Positions 9,323-14,942 of a stretch of DNA of 14,942 bases are shown here, one piece after another (the stretch's first letter is position 1; each line of letters opens with the position of its first letter). The position numbers were made by a program, and so were the translations under genes. The DNA is from Betaproteobacteria bacterium (GTDB lineage: Bacteria > Pseudomonadota > Gammaproteobacteria > Burkholderiales > Rhodocyclaceae). The stretch spans positions 1 to 14,942 of the forward strand of contig JAPTVL010000141.1 in assembly GCA_028065725.1 (NCBI GenBank). The letters run 5' to 3'. Below the pieces are notes generated by a model that saw only the letters and a program-made list of their open reading frames with translations, had not been told where the DNA came from and did not search any database.

Positions 9323-9633
9323 ACGGCTGGCATGCATACATCGACGGCATGTCGGCGGGCGTGTTTGCGCCGGCCCTTGCGCTGGCTCTAGCGGCGGGAT
9401 TCTGCACCGGTTTCGCCTTTTATTACGCCATCTATTGGCATGCCCGCGGCTTGCTCGCAAGCCGCCGGCATGCCGTCACCATCGTGGCCCTGGCGGCCGG
9501 GCGCTTCATCCTGCTCTCGGTCGTGCTGGCCCTGTCCAGCAGGGCTGGAGCGCTGGGAATTCTGGTTGCCTTGGCGGGTGTTCTCCTCGCACGCGGCACG
9601 GCCTTGGCATGGCTCAACCGGGGCTTGGCATGA
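9319..9633 (+). CDS. atpR: N-ATPase accessory membrane protein AtpR
   Basis: This is a 104-residue hydrophobic protein with three predicted membrane segments (about 13-36, 52-73 and 76-96). An arginine (Arg62) sits in the middle of the second segment. A buried charge of this kind suggests a partner carboxylate, and the c-subunit glutamates are the obvious candidates, though that is inference. AtpR is specific to N-ATPase operons and is thought to help the membrane sector or c-ring form. The start is set by the ATGA overlap with atpQ; a longer in-frame start at 9109 would lie inside atpQ. Its own stop overlaps atpB (ATGA). Confidence 0.85.
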   Translation: MNGWHAYIDGMSAGVFAPALALALAAGFCTGFAFYYAIYWHARGLLASRRHAVTIVALAAGRFILLSVVLALSSRAGALGILVALAGVLLARGTALAWLNRGLA

Positions 9634-10304
9634 AATCACCCCTGGCAAGCGAGGTGATCTTCCATATCGGGCCGGCGCCGATCACGCAGGCCGTTCTCGT
9701 CACCTGGGTGATCATGGCCGCGCTGGTGCTCGGCGCGCTGTTCGCAAGACGGCGTCTGGCCCTGGAGCCCTCGCGCGGCCAGGCCATGCTCGAACTGATT
9801 GTGGATGCGCTGGACGCCCAAATTCGCGAGACCATGCAGGTCGAGCCACCAGCCTACCGGGCTTTCTGTGGCACGCTGTTCGTCTATATCTTCGTCGCCA
9901 ACTGGTCGTCGCTGGTGCCTGGCATCAAACCGCCGACGGCGCAACTCGAAACCGATCTCGCGCTTGCGCTTCTGGTCTTCGCCGCGGTGGTTGTCTTTGG
10001 CATTCGCGCCGGCGGGGTGCGGGGCTATCTGGCCACGTTCGCTTCGCCGAATCCGATCATGATTCCGCTGAATTTCATCGAGAGCCTCACGCGCACCTTT
10101 TCGCTGATGGTGCGCTTGTTCGGCAATGTGATGAGTGGCGTGTTCGTGATCGGCATCGTGCTGTCGCTCGCAGGCCTGCTCGTGCCGATTCCCTTGATGG
10201 CCCTCGACTTGCTCACGGGCGCCGTGCAAGCCTATATCTTCACGATCCTGGCCATGGTCTTCATCGCTGGCGCGATCCACGAAGGCCACTCAACCCCCTC
10301 CTAG
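9630..10304 (+). CDS. atpB: N-ATPase subunit a
   Basis: This stator channel subunit has 224 residues. The key motif is FSLMVRLFGNVMSG with the essential arginine at Arg162, equivalent to E. coli Arg210, which discharges the c-ring carboxylate during rotation. Gln200 in VQAYIFTILAMVFI matches the conserved glutamine of the last helix. NWSSLVPGIKPPTAQLETDLALAL is the usual region after helix 2. Several membrane segments are visible: about 18-38, 80-98, 108-126, 165-190 and 193-215. It is at the short end for subunit a, with a reduced N-terminus. The ATG at 9630 overlaps the atpR stop; earlier in-frame starts would lie within atpR. It is followed by 24 nt to atpE. Confidence 0.93.
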   Translation: MKSPLASEVIFHIGPAPITQAVLVTWVIMAALVLGALFARRRLALEPSRGQAMLELIVDALDAQIRETMQVEPPAYRAFCGTLFVYIFVANWSSLVPGIKPPTAQLETDLALALLVFAAVVVFGIRAGGVRGYLATFASPNPIMIPLNFIESLTRTFSLMVRLFGNVMSGVFVIGIVLSLAGLLVPIPLMALDLLTGAVQAYIFTILAMVFIAGAIHEGHSTPS

Positions 10305-10328
10305 TTTCATCAACCCGAGGATGTCAAC

Positions 10329-10574
10329 ATGAACTGGTTAGCCGTCGTCAGCATCGTTTCAGCCGCCATCGCGGTGTCGTTCGGAGCCATTGGGCCGGCC
10401 TTGGGCGAGGGCCGTGCCGTGGCGGCGGCCATGGATGCCATCGCGCGTCAGCCGGAGGCCGCCAACACGATTTCGCGCACGCTGTTTGTCGGCCTGGCCA
10501 TGATTGAGACCATGGCGATTTACTGTCTGGTGATCGCGCTGCTGCTGCTGTTCGCCAACCCGCTGCTGAAATGA
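10329..10574 (+). CDS. atpE: N-ATPase rotor subunit c with two membrane carboxylates
   Basis: This is an 81-residue two-helix hairpin that forms the ion-carrying rotor ring. Helix 1 contains GAIGPALGEG with Glu27, where Na+-type F-ATPases such as Ilyobacter have Gln32. The loop is ARQPEA (39-44). Helix 2 contains MIETMAIY with the essential carboxylate Glu60, then Thr61, Met62 and Tyr65. The Na+ enzymes have Glu-Ser-Thr-x-x-Tyr at this place, so Thr61 and Tyr65 are conservative while Met62 replaces a Na+-ligating Thr position. A GAGGA ribosome site precedes the ATG. A c-ring of 17 subunits is reported for the Burkholderia pseudomallei N-ATPase; ring size cannot be read from this sequence. Confidence 0.95.
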   Translation: MNWLAVVSIVSAAIAVSFGAIGPALGEGRAVAAAMDAIARQPEAANTISRTLFVGLAMIETMAIYCLVIALLLLFANPLLK

Positions 10575-10578
10575 CGAC

Positions 10579-11319
10579 ATGACCATCGATTGGTGGACGG
10601 TCGGCCTGCAGGCCGTCAATGTCCTGATCCTGGTCTGGCTGCTCGGACGCTTTTTCTGGCGTCCGGTGGCGGACGTGATCGCCAAGCGGCAGGTTGCGGC
10701 TCGGCAGATGCTCGACGACGCGCAGAGCAGGCGCCGCGAGGCGCAGGACGCGCTCGCCGAGATCGCGCGGACTCGTGCCGGGCTGGCTCAGGAGCGTGAA
10801 GCCCTGCTGGGCGCCGCGCAGGCCGAGGCCGAACGGCAGCGCGCCGCGCGCCTGCACGACGCGCAGGTGCAGGCGCAGGAGCTCGCGGTTGCCGCCCGCG
10901 CGGCCCTGGCCGAGGAAGAGGCGGCGGCCGTTCAGGCCTGGTCCGACCGTGCCGGCCGCCTCGCGGTGGACATGGCGCTGCGCCTGGCGCAACGGCTGGA
11001 CGGCGCGGCGGTCCGGGCCGCATTCCTGGACTGGCTGCTGGGTGAGATTCGTGCCTTGCCCGAAGCCGTGCGGCGATCCGCAGGGCAGGCAGGCACGGCG
11101 GACGTGGTGAGCGGCGCCGGACTCGACCCGGCGGAGCAGGAGCGTTATCGGGCGCTCATCCACGAGGCATTCGGCATGCCCATGCAGCTGACCTTCAAGG
11201 TCGATGCGGCACTGATCGCGGGCCTCGAATTCCACGGTCCGCATCTCACCGTGACCAACAGCTGGCGCGCCGACCTGAATCGCATGTTCGCGGACATCTC
11301 CCATGGCCACCGCCCCTGA
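10579..11319 (+). CDS. atpF: N-ATPase subunit b with delta-like C-terminal region
   Basis: This is the peripheral stalk subunit, 246 residues, about 90 longer than ordinary subunit b. One N-terminal membrane segment (about 8-26) is followed by [15 protein letters not shown], then a long charged Ala/Glu/Arg/Gln coiled coil (about 35-135). The last ~65 residues differ: [20 protein letters not shown] and [13 protein letters not shown] (about 204-236) resemble the end of the delta/OSCP subunit (VDP-LIGG-----G---DGS-RG-L-RL). Since no atpH gene is present, this part probably does delta's job of tying the stalk to alpha. It starts 4 nt after the atpE stop and overlaps atpA by 17 nt. Confidence 0.92.
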   Translation: MTIDWWTVGLQAVNVLILVWLLGRFFWRPVADVIAKRQVAARQMLDDAQSRRREAQDALAEIARTRAGLAQEREALLGAAQAEAERQRAARLHDAQVQAQELAVAARAALAEEEAAAVQAWSDRAGRLAVDMALRLAQRLDGAAVRAAFLDWLLGEIRALPEAVRRSAGQAGTADVVSGAGLDPAEQERYRALIHEAFGMPMQLTFKVDAALIAGLEFHGPHLTVTNSWRADLNRMFADISHGHRP

Positions 11320-12838
11320 CGCGCGCGCCGAGGCATGGCTGGACCAGGCGCGGACGAGGATCGGCGCGGCAGCGCTGGGTCCGCAAGTCGAGCAGATCGG
11401 CCGTGTCGAGGAGGTTGGCGACGGCATTGCACTGGTCTCGGGCTTGCCCGATGTGAGGCTCGACGAGTTGCTGCGCTTCGACAAAGGGCAATTCGGTTTT
11501 GCCCAGATGCTCGAACGCGACCACATCGGTTGCGTGCTGTTCGACGACGTATCCGCCATCGAGGCTGGCGATACGGTGCGCGGCACCGGCGATGTGGTGC
11601 GAGTTCCGGTGGGCGCCGCGCTGCTGGGCCGCATCGTCGACCCGCTCGGCCGTCCGCTCGACGGCAAGGGCCCGATCGCCACCGAGGCGCTGGAACCGAT
11701 CGAACGGCCTGCGCCGGCCATCATCGATCGGGACCTCGTCACCGAACCGGTGCAGACGGGGCTCGTGGTGGTGGATACGCTGTTCGCCCTGGGGCGCGGG
11801 CAGCGCGAACTCATCATCGGCGATCGCGCCATCGGCAAGACCACCATCGCCATCGACACCATCATCAACCAGAAATCCAGCGACATCGTGTGCGTCTATA
11901 TCGCCGTCGGCCAGAAGAGCGCCAGCGTGCGCCGCGCCATCGATGCGATTCAGACGCGCGGCGCTCCGCAGCGTTGCATCGTGGTGGTCGCCGGCGCGGC
12001 GAGTTCGCCCGGGCTGCAGTGGATCGCCCCATACGCCGGTTTCACCATGGCCGAGCATTTTCGTGATCGTGGCCAGCATGCACTGGTCGTGATCGACGAC
12101 TTGAGCAAGCACGCCGCCAGCCATCGCGAGATCGCGCTGCTCACGCGCCAGTCGCCGGGCCGTGAAGCCTATCCGGGCGATGTGTTCTACGTGCATGCGC
12201 GGCTGCTGGAGCGCGCCGCCAAGCTCTCCAAGGCCAAGGGCGGCGGCTCGCTCACGGCACTGCCCATCGCGGAGACCGATGCCGGCAACCTCAGCGCCTA
12301 TATCCCGACCAATCTGATTTCCATCACGGACGGGCAGATCGTTCTCGACGCCAAGCTGTTCTACCAGGGGCAGAAGCCGGCGGTCGACGTCGGCACCAGT
12401 GTCAGCCGGGTCGGCGGCAAGACGCAGGCGCCGGCGCTGCGCCAGGCCGCCGAAACCTTGCGCTTGGACTACGCGCAGTTCCTTGAGCTTGAAATGTTCA
12501 CCCGCTTCGGCGGCATGCCCGACATGCGCGTGCGCCAGCAGCTCGCACGCGGGGCGCGGATACGCGCCATATTCGCTCAGCCGCAGCATGCCCCGCTGCG
12601 GCTCGCGGACGAGGTGGCTTTGGTTCTGGCGCTGCAGTCCGGCCTGCTCGACTCGGTGGAGCCGCAAGGCATCGCCGAGTTCAGGCAAGGCCTGCGGGAC
12701 ATACTCGACCGCGGCGCACCGGACGCCGTGCGCCAAATTCAGGACACAGGCATGCTTGATGAGGCGCAGAGGAGCGCGCTCATCGCCACGCTCGGTGGGC
12801 ATCTTCGTGCCCTCGCGCCGACACGGGGAGAAGGGTAG
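11303..12838 (+). CDS. atpA: N-ATPase subunit alpha
   Basis: This is the non-catalytic nucleotide-binding subunit of the head, 511 residues, of normal length. It has an N-terminal domain ([21 protein letters not shown]), the P-loop GDRAIGKT (173-180), and the region [18 protein letters not shown]. The arginine finger reaching the catalytic site is Arg369 in SVSRVGG. Ordinary F-type alpha has GDRQTGKT, so Gln and Thr of the P-loop are Ala176 and Ile177 here. The C-terminal helical domain includes [14 protein letters not shown]. It overlaps the atpF end by 17 nt, with no dedicated spacer, so translation is probably coupled. The stop lies 2 nt before the atpG ATG. Confidence 0.95.
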   Translation: MATAPDARAEAWLDQARTRIGAAALGPQVEQIGRVEEVGDGIALVSGLPDVRLDELLRFDKGQFGFAQMLERDHIGCVLFDDVSAIEAGDTVRGTGDVVRVPVGAALLGRIVDPLGRPLDGKGPIATEALEPIERPAPAIIDRDLVTEPVQTGLVVVDTLFALGRGQRELIIGDRAIGKTTIAIDTIINQKSSDIVCVYIAVGQKSASVRRAIDAIQTRGAPQRCIVVVAGAASSPGLQWIAPYAGFTMAEHFRDRGQHALVVIDDLSKHAASHREIALLTRQSPGREAYPGDVFYVHARLLERAAKLSKAKGGGSLTALPIAETDAGNLSAYIPTNLISITDGQIVLDAKLFYQGQKPAVDVGTSVSRVGGKTQAPALRQAAETLRLDYAQFLELEMFTRFGGMPDMRVRQQLARGARIRAIFAQPQHAPLRLADEVALVLALQSGLLDSVEPQGIAEFRQGLRDILDRGAPDAVRQIQDTGMLDEAQRSALIATLGGHLRALAPTRGEG

Positions 12839-12840
12839 TC

Positions 12841-13737
12841 ATGACCGAGCGCCTTGCCGAGATCGGCGCGCACATCGACGCCATCCGCCAACTGGGCGCC
12901 GTGGTGAATGCCATGCGCGGAATCGCCGCGGCGCGCGCGCAGCACAGCCGCGGGCAGCTCGCCGCCGTGGACAGCTATGCAGCGAGCATCGCGGTCGGGA
13001 TCGGCCACGCCCTCGCATTGGCCCCGGCCCTGGCGGTCGACGGCTCAAATAAGCCGGCGCGTCAGGCCCTGGTGCTGTTTTGCGCCGAACAAGGCTTCGC
13101 CGGAGCCTTCAGCGAGCGGGTGCTCGATGCCGCGTCGAACGACCTTGCCTCTGCGGATCTATTTCTGGTGGGAACCCGCGGCGGCGCCATCGCGGCCGAA
13201 AGAGGCGTGACTCCAGGCTGGAAGCACCCCATGCCGGCGCATGCGCTCGGCGTTCCCAGGCTTGCCGACCGCATCGTGGAGGCCTTGTATGCCAAGCTCG
13301 CGGCCGGCAAGGTTGACAGGCTGGACGCCGTCTTCAGCCTCTCGGGACGTGCCGATGGGGTTCGTGTCGAGCGCCGGCGCCTGTTTCCGATGAACATGGC
13401 TGATTTCTCCCGTTCCACGCACAACGACGTGCCCCTGATGAATCTGGCGCCCGCCCAACTCCTGCAGGACCTTACGGCGGCCTACGTGCACGCCCAGCTC
13501 TGCAAGGCCGCGCTCCACGCGTTCGCCGCGGAGAACGAAGCGCGCATGGAAGCGATGGCCTCCGCAGGCAAGCAGATCGAACGCCAGCTGACAACCTTGC
13601 AAGCAACCCAGCGCGTGGTGCGGCAGGAGGAGATCACGGCGGAAATCATCGAACTCGCCACGGGCGAGGCGGCCAGCCGCCAGGGAGCTGGGAAGCCGTC
13701 GTCCCCAACCAATGCAAGACGACTCGGCCTTGCATGA
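12841..13737 (+). CDS. atpG: N-ATPase subunit gamma
   Basis: This is the central rotor shaft, 298 residues. The two ends are the conserved parts: the N-terminal helix RLAEIGAHIDAIRQLGAVVNAMRGIAAARAQ and the C-terminal helix running from LLQDLTAAYVHAQLCKAALHAF to RVVRQEEITAEIIELATGEAA. The latter is the expected gamma ending (RQ--IT-EI-E---G--A). The middle Rossmann-like domain is divergent (ALVLFCAEQGFAGAFSERVL). A purine-rich GAGAAGG ribosome site overlaps the end of atpA. It is the last gene of the nine-gene N-ATPase operon. A 7-bp inverted repeat spans its last codons and stop. Confidence 0.93.
   Translation: MTERLAEIGAHIDAIRQLGAVVNAMRGIAAARAQHSRGQLAAVDSYAASIAVGIGHALALAPALAVDGSNKPARQALVLFCAEQGFAGAFSERVLDAASNDLASADLFLVGTRGGAIAAERGVTPGWKHPMPAHALGVPRLADRIVEALYAKLAAGKVDRLDAVFSLSGRADGVRVERRRLFPMNMADFSRSTHNDVPLMNLAPAQLLQDLTAAYVHAQLCKAALHAFAAENEARMEAMASAGKQIERQLTTLQATQRVVRQEEITAEIIELATGEAASRQGAGKPSSPTNARRLGLA
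13712..13735. repeat. Inverted repeat across the atpG stop
   Basis: ATGCAAG (13712-13718) and CTTGCAT (13729-13735) are perfect 7-bp arms around a 10-nt loop. The repeat reaches the first base of the atpG stop codon. There is no T-run, so a terminator role is not supported. It may form an RNA hairpin at the operon end or be a binding site. Confidence 0.3.
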
Positions 13738-14069
13738 CGCGAGTCCAACTCATGCGGCGGATCGAACAACCGAGCAGAAGGACCCTGTCCCACATGAACA
13801 TACCGACTGACGCCAGCACCGCCCGCAATGCCATGTTCTCCCGCACCCACGTCGCCGCCGCGCCGTCGTTCGTGGCGTGTGCCGGCGGAAAGAAACGAGC
13901 GCGTTTGAGCCTGATCATAGATTCGTCGTTGCAGATGCATTACAAGCATGGAAAGGGCGTGCGTTGGGGCGTCCAGATCCCAGGGCCGCCTTTTCATACG
14001 GGGTTGCGGCGTTCCAGGAGAGAATGGTCGCGCCCCGATCGGATCGTGCAATACCCAGGAGATCCGCCG
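13738..14069 (+). other. Intergenic spacer after the N-ATPase operon
   Basis: This stretch of about 330 nt has no convincing gene. A + frame runs open from the ATG at 13734 (ATGA with the atpG stop) to 14192, but its first ~110 codons are mixed in GC3 and Arg/Pro/Ser-rich without motifs. An FNR-like palindrome lies at 13905-13918 and a short repeat ATGC-N7-GCAT near 13935-13949. The promoter for the downstream stress genes is probably here. Confidence 0.5.
13905..13918. promoter_or_regulatory. Possible FNR/ANR-like binding site
   Basis: TTGAGCCTGATCAT matches 8 of 10 defined bases of TTGAT-N4-ATCAA. It is about 165 nt before the small ORF at 14070 and about 285 nt before the gene at 14189. 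Its presence in the only large spacer before a stress-gene pair makes it more credible than a random hit, but it remains a candidate. Confidence 0.33.
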
Positions 14070-14192
14070 ATGTCCAGTTCATGTATCTCGATCGACAGCA
14101 AGGCTGCGCAATCTGACGAGGAATCCGGCCACGTTTCTTGCTTCCGGGAAGCGTTGCTCCGACCTTTTGTTTTCAAAGGAGAGTTGACATGA
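14070..14192 (+). CDS. Possible 40-residue leader peptide ORF
   Basis: This 40-codon ORF (starts MSSSCISIDSKAAQSDEES, ends RPFVFKGELT) has a good Shine-Dalgarno sequence, AGGAG at 14057-14061, 8 nt before the ATG. Its TGA overlaps the ATG of the next gene (ATGA at 14189-14192), an arrangement used for translational coupling. The product has two cysteines and no recognisable domain or membrane segment. The last codons double as the strong ribosome site (AAGGAG) of the downstream gene, so the good overlap could be coincidental. Codon use is less GC3-rich than in the neighbouring genes. It could be a real small protein, a leader that controls the next gene, or chance. Confidence 0.35.
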   Translation: MSSSCISIDSKAAQSDEESGHVSCFREALLRPFVFKGELT

Positions 14193-14680
14193 CACACCGC
14201 CACGCCGTCGTCTGGGTTGATCACGCCCAGGCCCATGTCTTGTTCATCGATACCGAGGATGTCGAGAAGGCCGTCGTCGAGGCCACCGGAAATCCGCACG
14301 TGCACCACAGGCGCGGTGCCATGGGACCGGGCAAGGCCGAGGCGGACCAGTCCTACTACCACGGCATCGCGCAGGCGCTGGTCGACGCGCGGGAAATCTT
14401 GATCACCGGTCCCGGCCAGGCCAAGCTGGCCTTGTTCAGGCATTTGCAGCATCATGACCCGGCCGTCGCCCAGCGCGTGCTGGGGCTGGAAACCGCGGAC
14501 CACCCGACGGACGGCCAGCTCGCCAGGCACGCGCGGGATTACTTCAGGGTGAAGGACCGCATGCTGGGCGATTTCCCTGCCGCGGCCGTGGCGGAAGTGA
14601 ACGATCCCGGCAAGCCGAAGAAAACCAGCGAGAGTCATGCCACAGGGTCCAAGCGCGCGCCGACCCACCGCCCATCCTGA
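14189..14680 (+). CDS. 'Translational machinery protein' / baeRF-like small protein
   Basis: This 163-residue soluble protein resembles small proteins annotated as 'translational machinery protein', which are distant bacterial relatives of eRF1/Pelota-type release factor domains. Visible family marks: HAVVWVDHAQAHVLFID (5-21, with the W-x-D-H core), a His-rich stretch near 37-40, ILITGPGQAKLALFRHL (70-86, where GPG-x-x-K recalls the eRF1-like fold), and LGLETADHPTDGQLARHARDYF. The C-terminal ~35 residues are a Lys/Pro/Ser-rich tail that looks disordered. The start at 14189 has a strong AAGGAG site 7 nt upstream; an earlier in-frame ATG at 14138 lacks such support. Function is unknown. Such genes often sit near UspA and stress genes, as here. 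Confidence 0.75.
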   Translation: MTHRHAVVWVDHAQAHVLFIDTEDVEKAVVEATGNPHVHHRRGAMGPGKAEADQSYYHGIAQALVDAREILITGPGQAKLALFRHLQHHDPAVAQRVLGLETADHPTDGQLARHARDYFRVKDRMLGDFPAAAVAEVNDPGKPKKTSESHATGSKRAPTHRPS

Positions 14681-14706
14681 ACGCCGCGCGCAAACGGGTC
14701 ACGACC

Positions 14707-14942
14707 ATGTCGCCTTACACGAAGATTCTGGTTGCTGTCGATGCCAGCAACACGGCGCGCGTCGCCGCGGAACACGGCATCGCGTTGGCACGCGCGCACA
14801 AGGCCGCGCTGCGCTTTCTCACCGTGATCGACTATGACGGCTTCGTCGGCGCCGTGCCGAGCTTGCTGACGGTGATGCACAACGACGCGCGGCTCATGCT
14901 GGACGGCTGGATGAAGCAGGGCACGCTGTGGGGGCTCGACAC
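14707..14942 (+). CDS. Universal stress protein (UspA family), 5' part
   Basis: This is the start of a UspA-type protein, cut by the window end after 78 codons. The first strand and loop, YTKILVAVDASNTARVAAEHG (core KILVAVD at about 6-12), are typical of the family, where the Asp begins the nucleotide-binding site of ATP-binding members. The next helix (GIALARAHKAALRFLTVID) completes the first beta-alpha-beta unit. The ATP-binding G-x2-G-x9-G motif would lie past the window end, so nucleotide binding cannot be judged. The ATG is 26 nt after the previous stop, with only a weak ribosome site, so co-transcription with the upstream gene is likely. Confidence 0.85.
   Translation, partial: MSPYTKILVAVDASNTARVAAEHGIALARAHKAALRFLTVIDYDGFVGAVPSLLTVMHNDARLMLDGWMKQGTLWGLD

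Noticed and set aside
10348..12802. Two long minus-strand open frames opposite atpE, atpF and atpA
   Set aside because: Shadows of highly conserved ATPase genes; no recognisable domain in either.

Overview
The window is GC-rich DNA from a proteobacterium that probably stores polyhydroxybutyrate (PHB). A betaproteobacterial origin fits best: there is a phasin tail, a PhaB-type acetoacetyl-CoA reductase, an N-type ATPase operon and universal-stress genes, all on the + strand with tight overlaps. This placement is an inference, because the window holds no rRNA or other taxonomic marker.

Layout, left to right. Positions 1-247 are the 3' end of a phasin gene. Positions 248-634 contain at most one small hypothetical membrane/exported ORF. 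Positions 635-5802 are a five-gene efflux operon: a HlyD-type adaptor, two separate ABC ATPases and two homologous ABC-2 permeases. The first four genes are joined by ATGA/GTGA overlaps and the last follows after 14 nt. The layout resembles the E. coli YbhG-F-S-R exporter, except that the two ATPase halves are separate genes. A 358-nt gap with a hairpin and an FNR-like palindrome leads to phaB (6161-6886).

Positions 7164-13737 carry a complete second rotary ATPase operon of the N-ATPase type, in the diagnostic order atpD-C-Q-R-B-E-F-A-G. It has no separate delta gene. AtpF is long, with a delta/OSCP-like C-terminal end. AtpQ and AtpR, the small membrane proteins specific to this family, are both present. 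The c subunit has two membrane carboxylates (E27 and E60), the key residues for predicting H+ or Na+ coupling.

After a roughly 330-nt spacer with another FNR-like palindrome comes a possible 40-codon leader ORF. It overlaps (ATGA) a small protein of the 'translational machinery protein'/baeRF-like family. The window ends in a truncated UspA-like gene.

A plausible joint reading is a stress or low-energy survival island, with redox and carbon storage (phasin, PhaB), an auxiliary ion-pumping ATPase, an exporter and stress proteins. The gene families are clear from sequence. The shared regulation and physiological role are inference. No transposase, tRNA, rRNA or CRISPR was seen.
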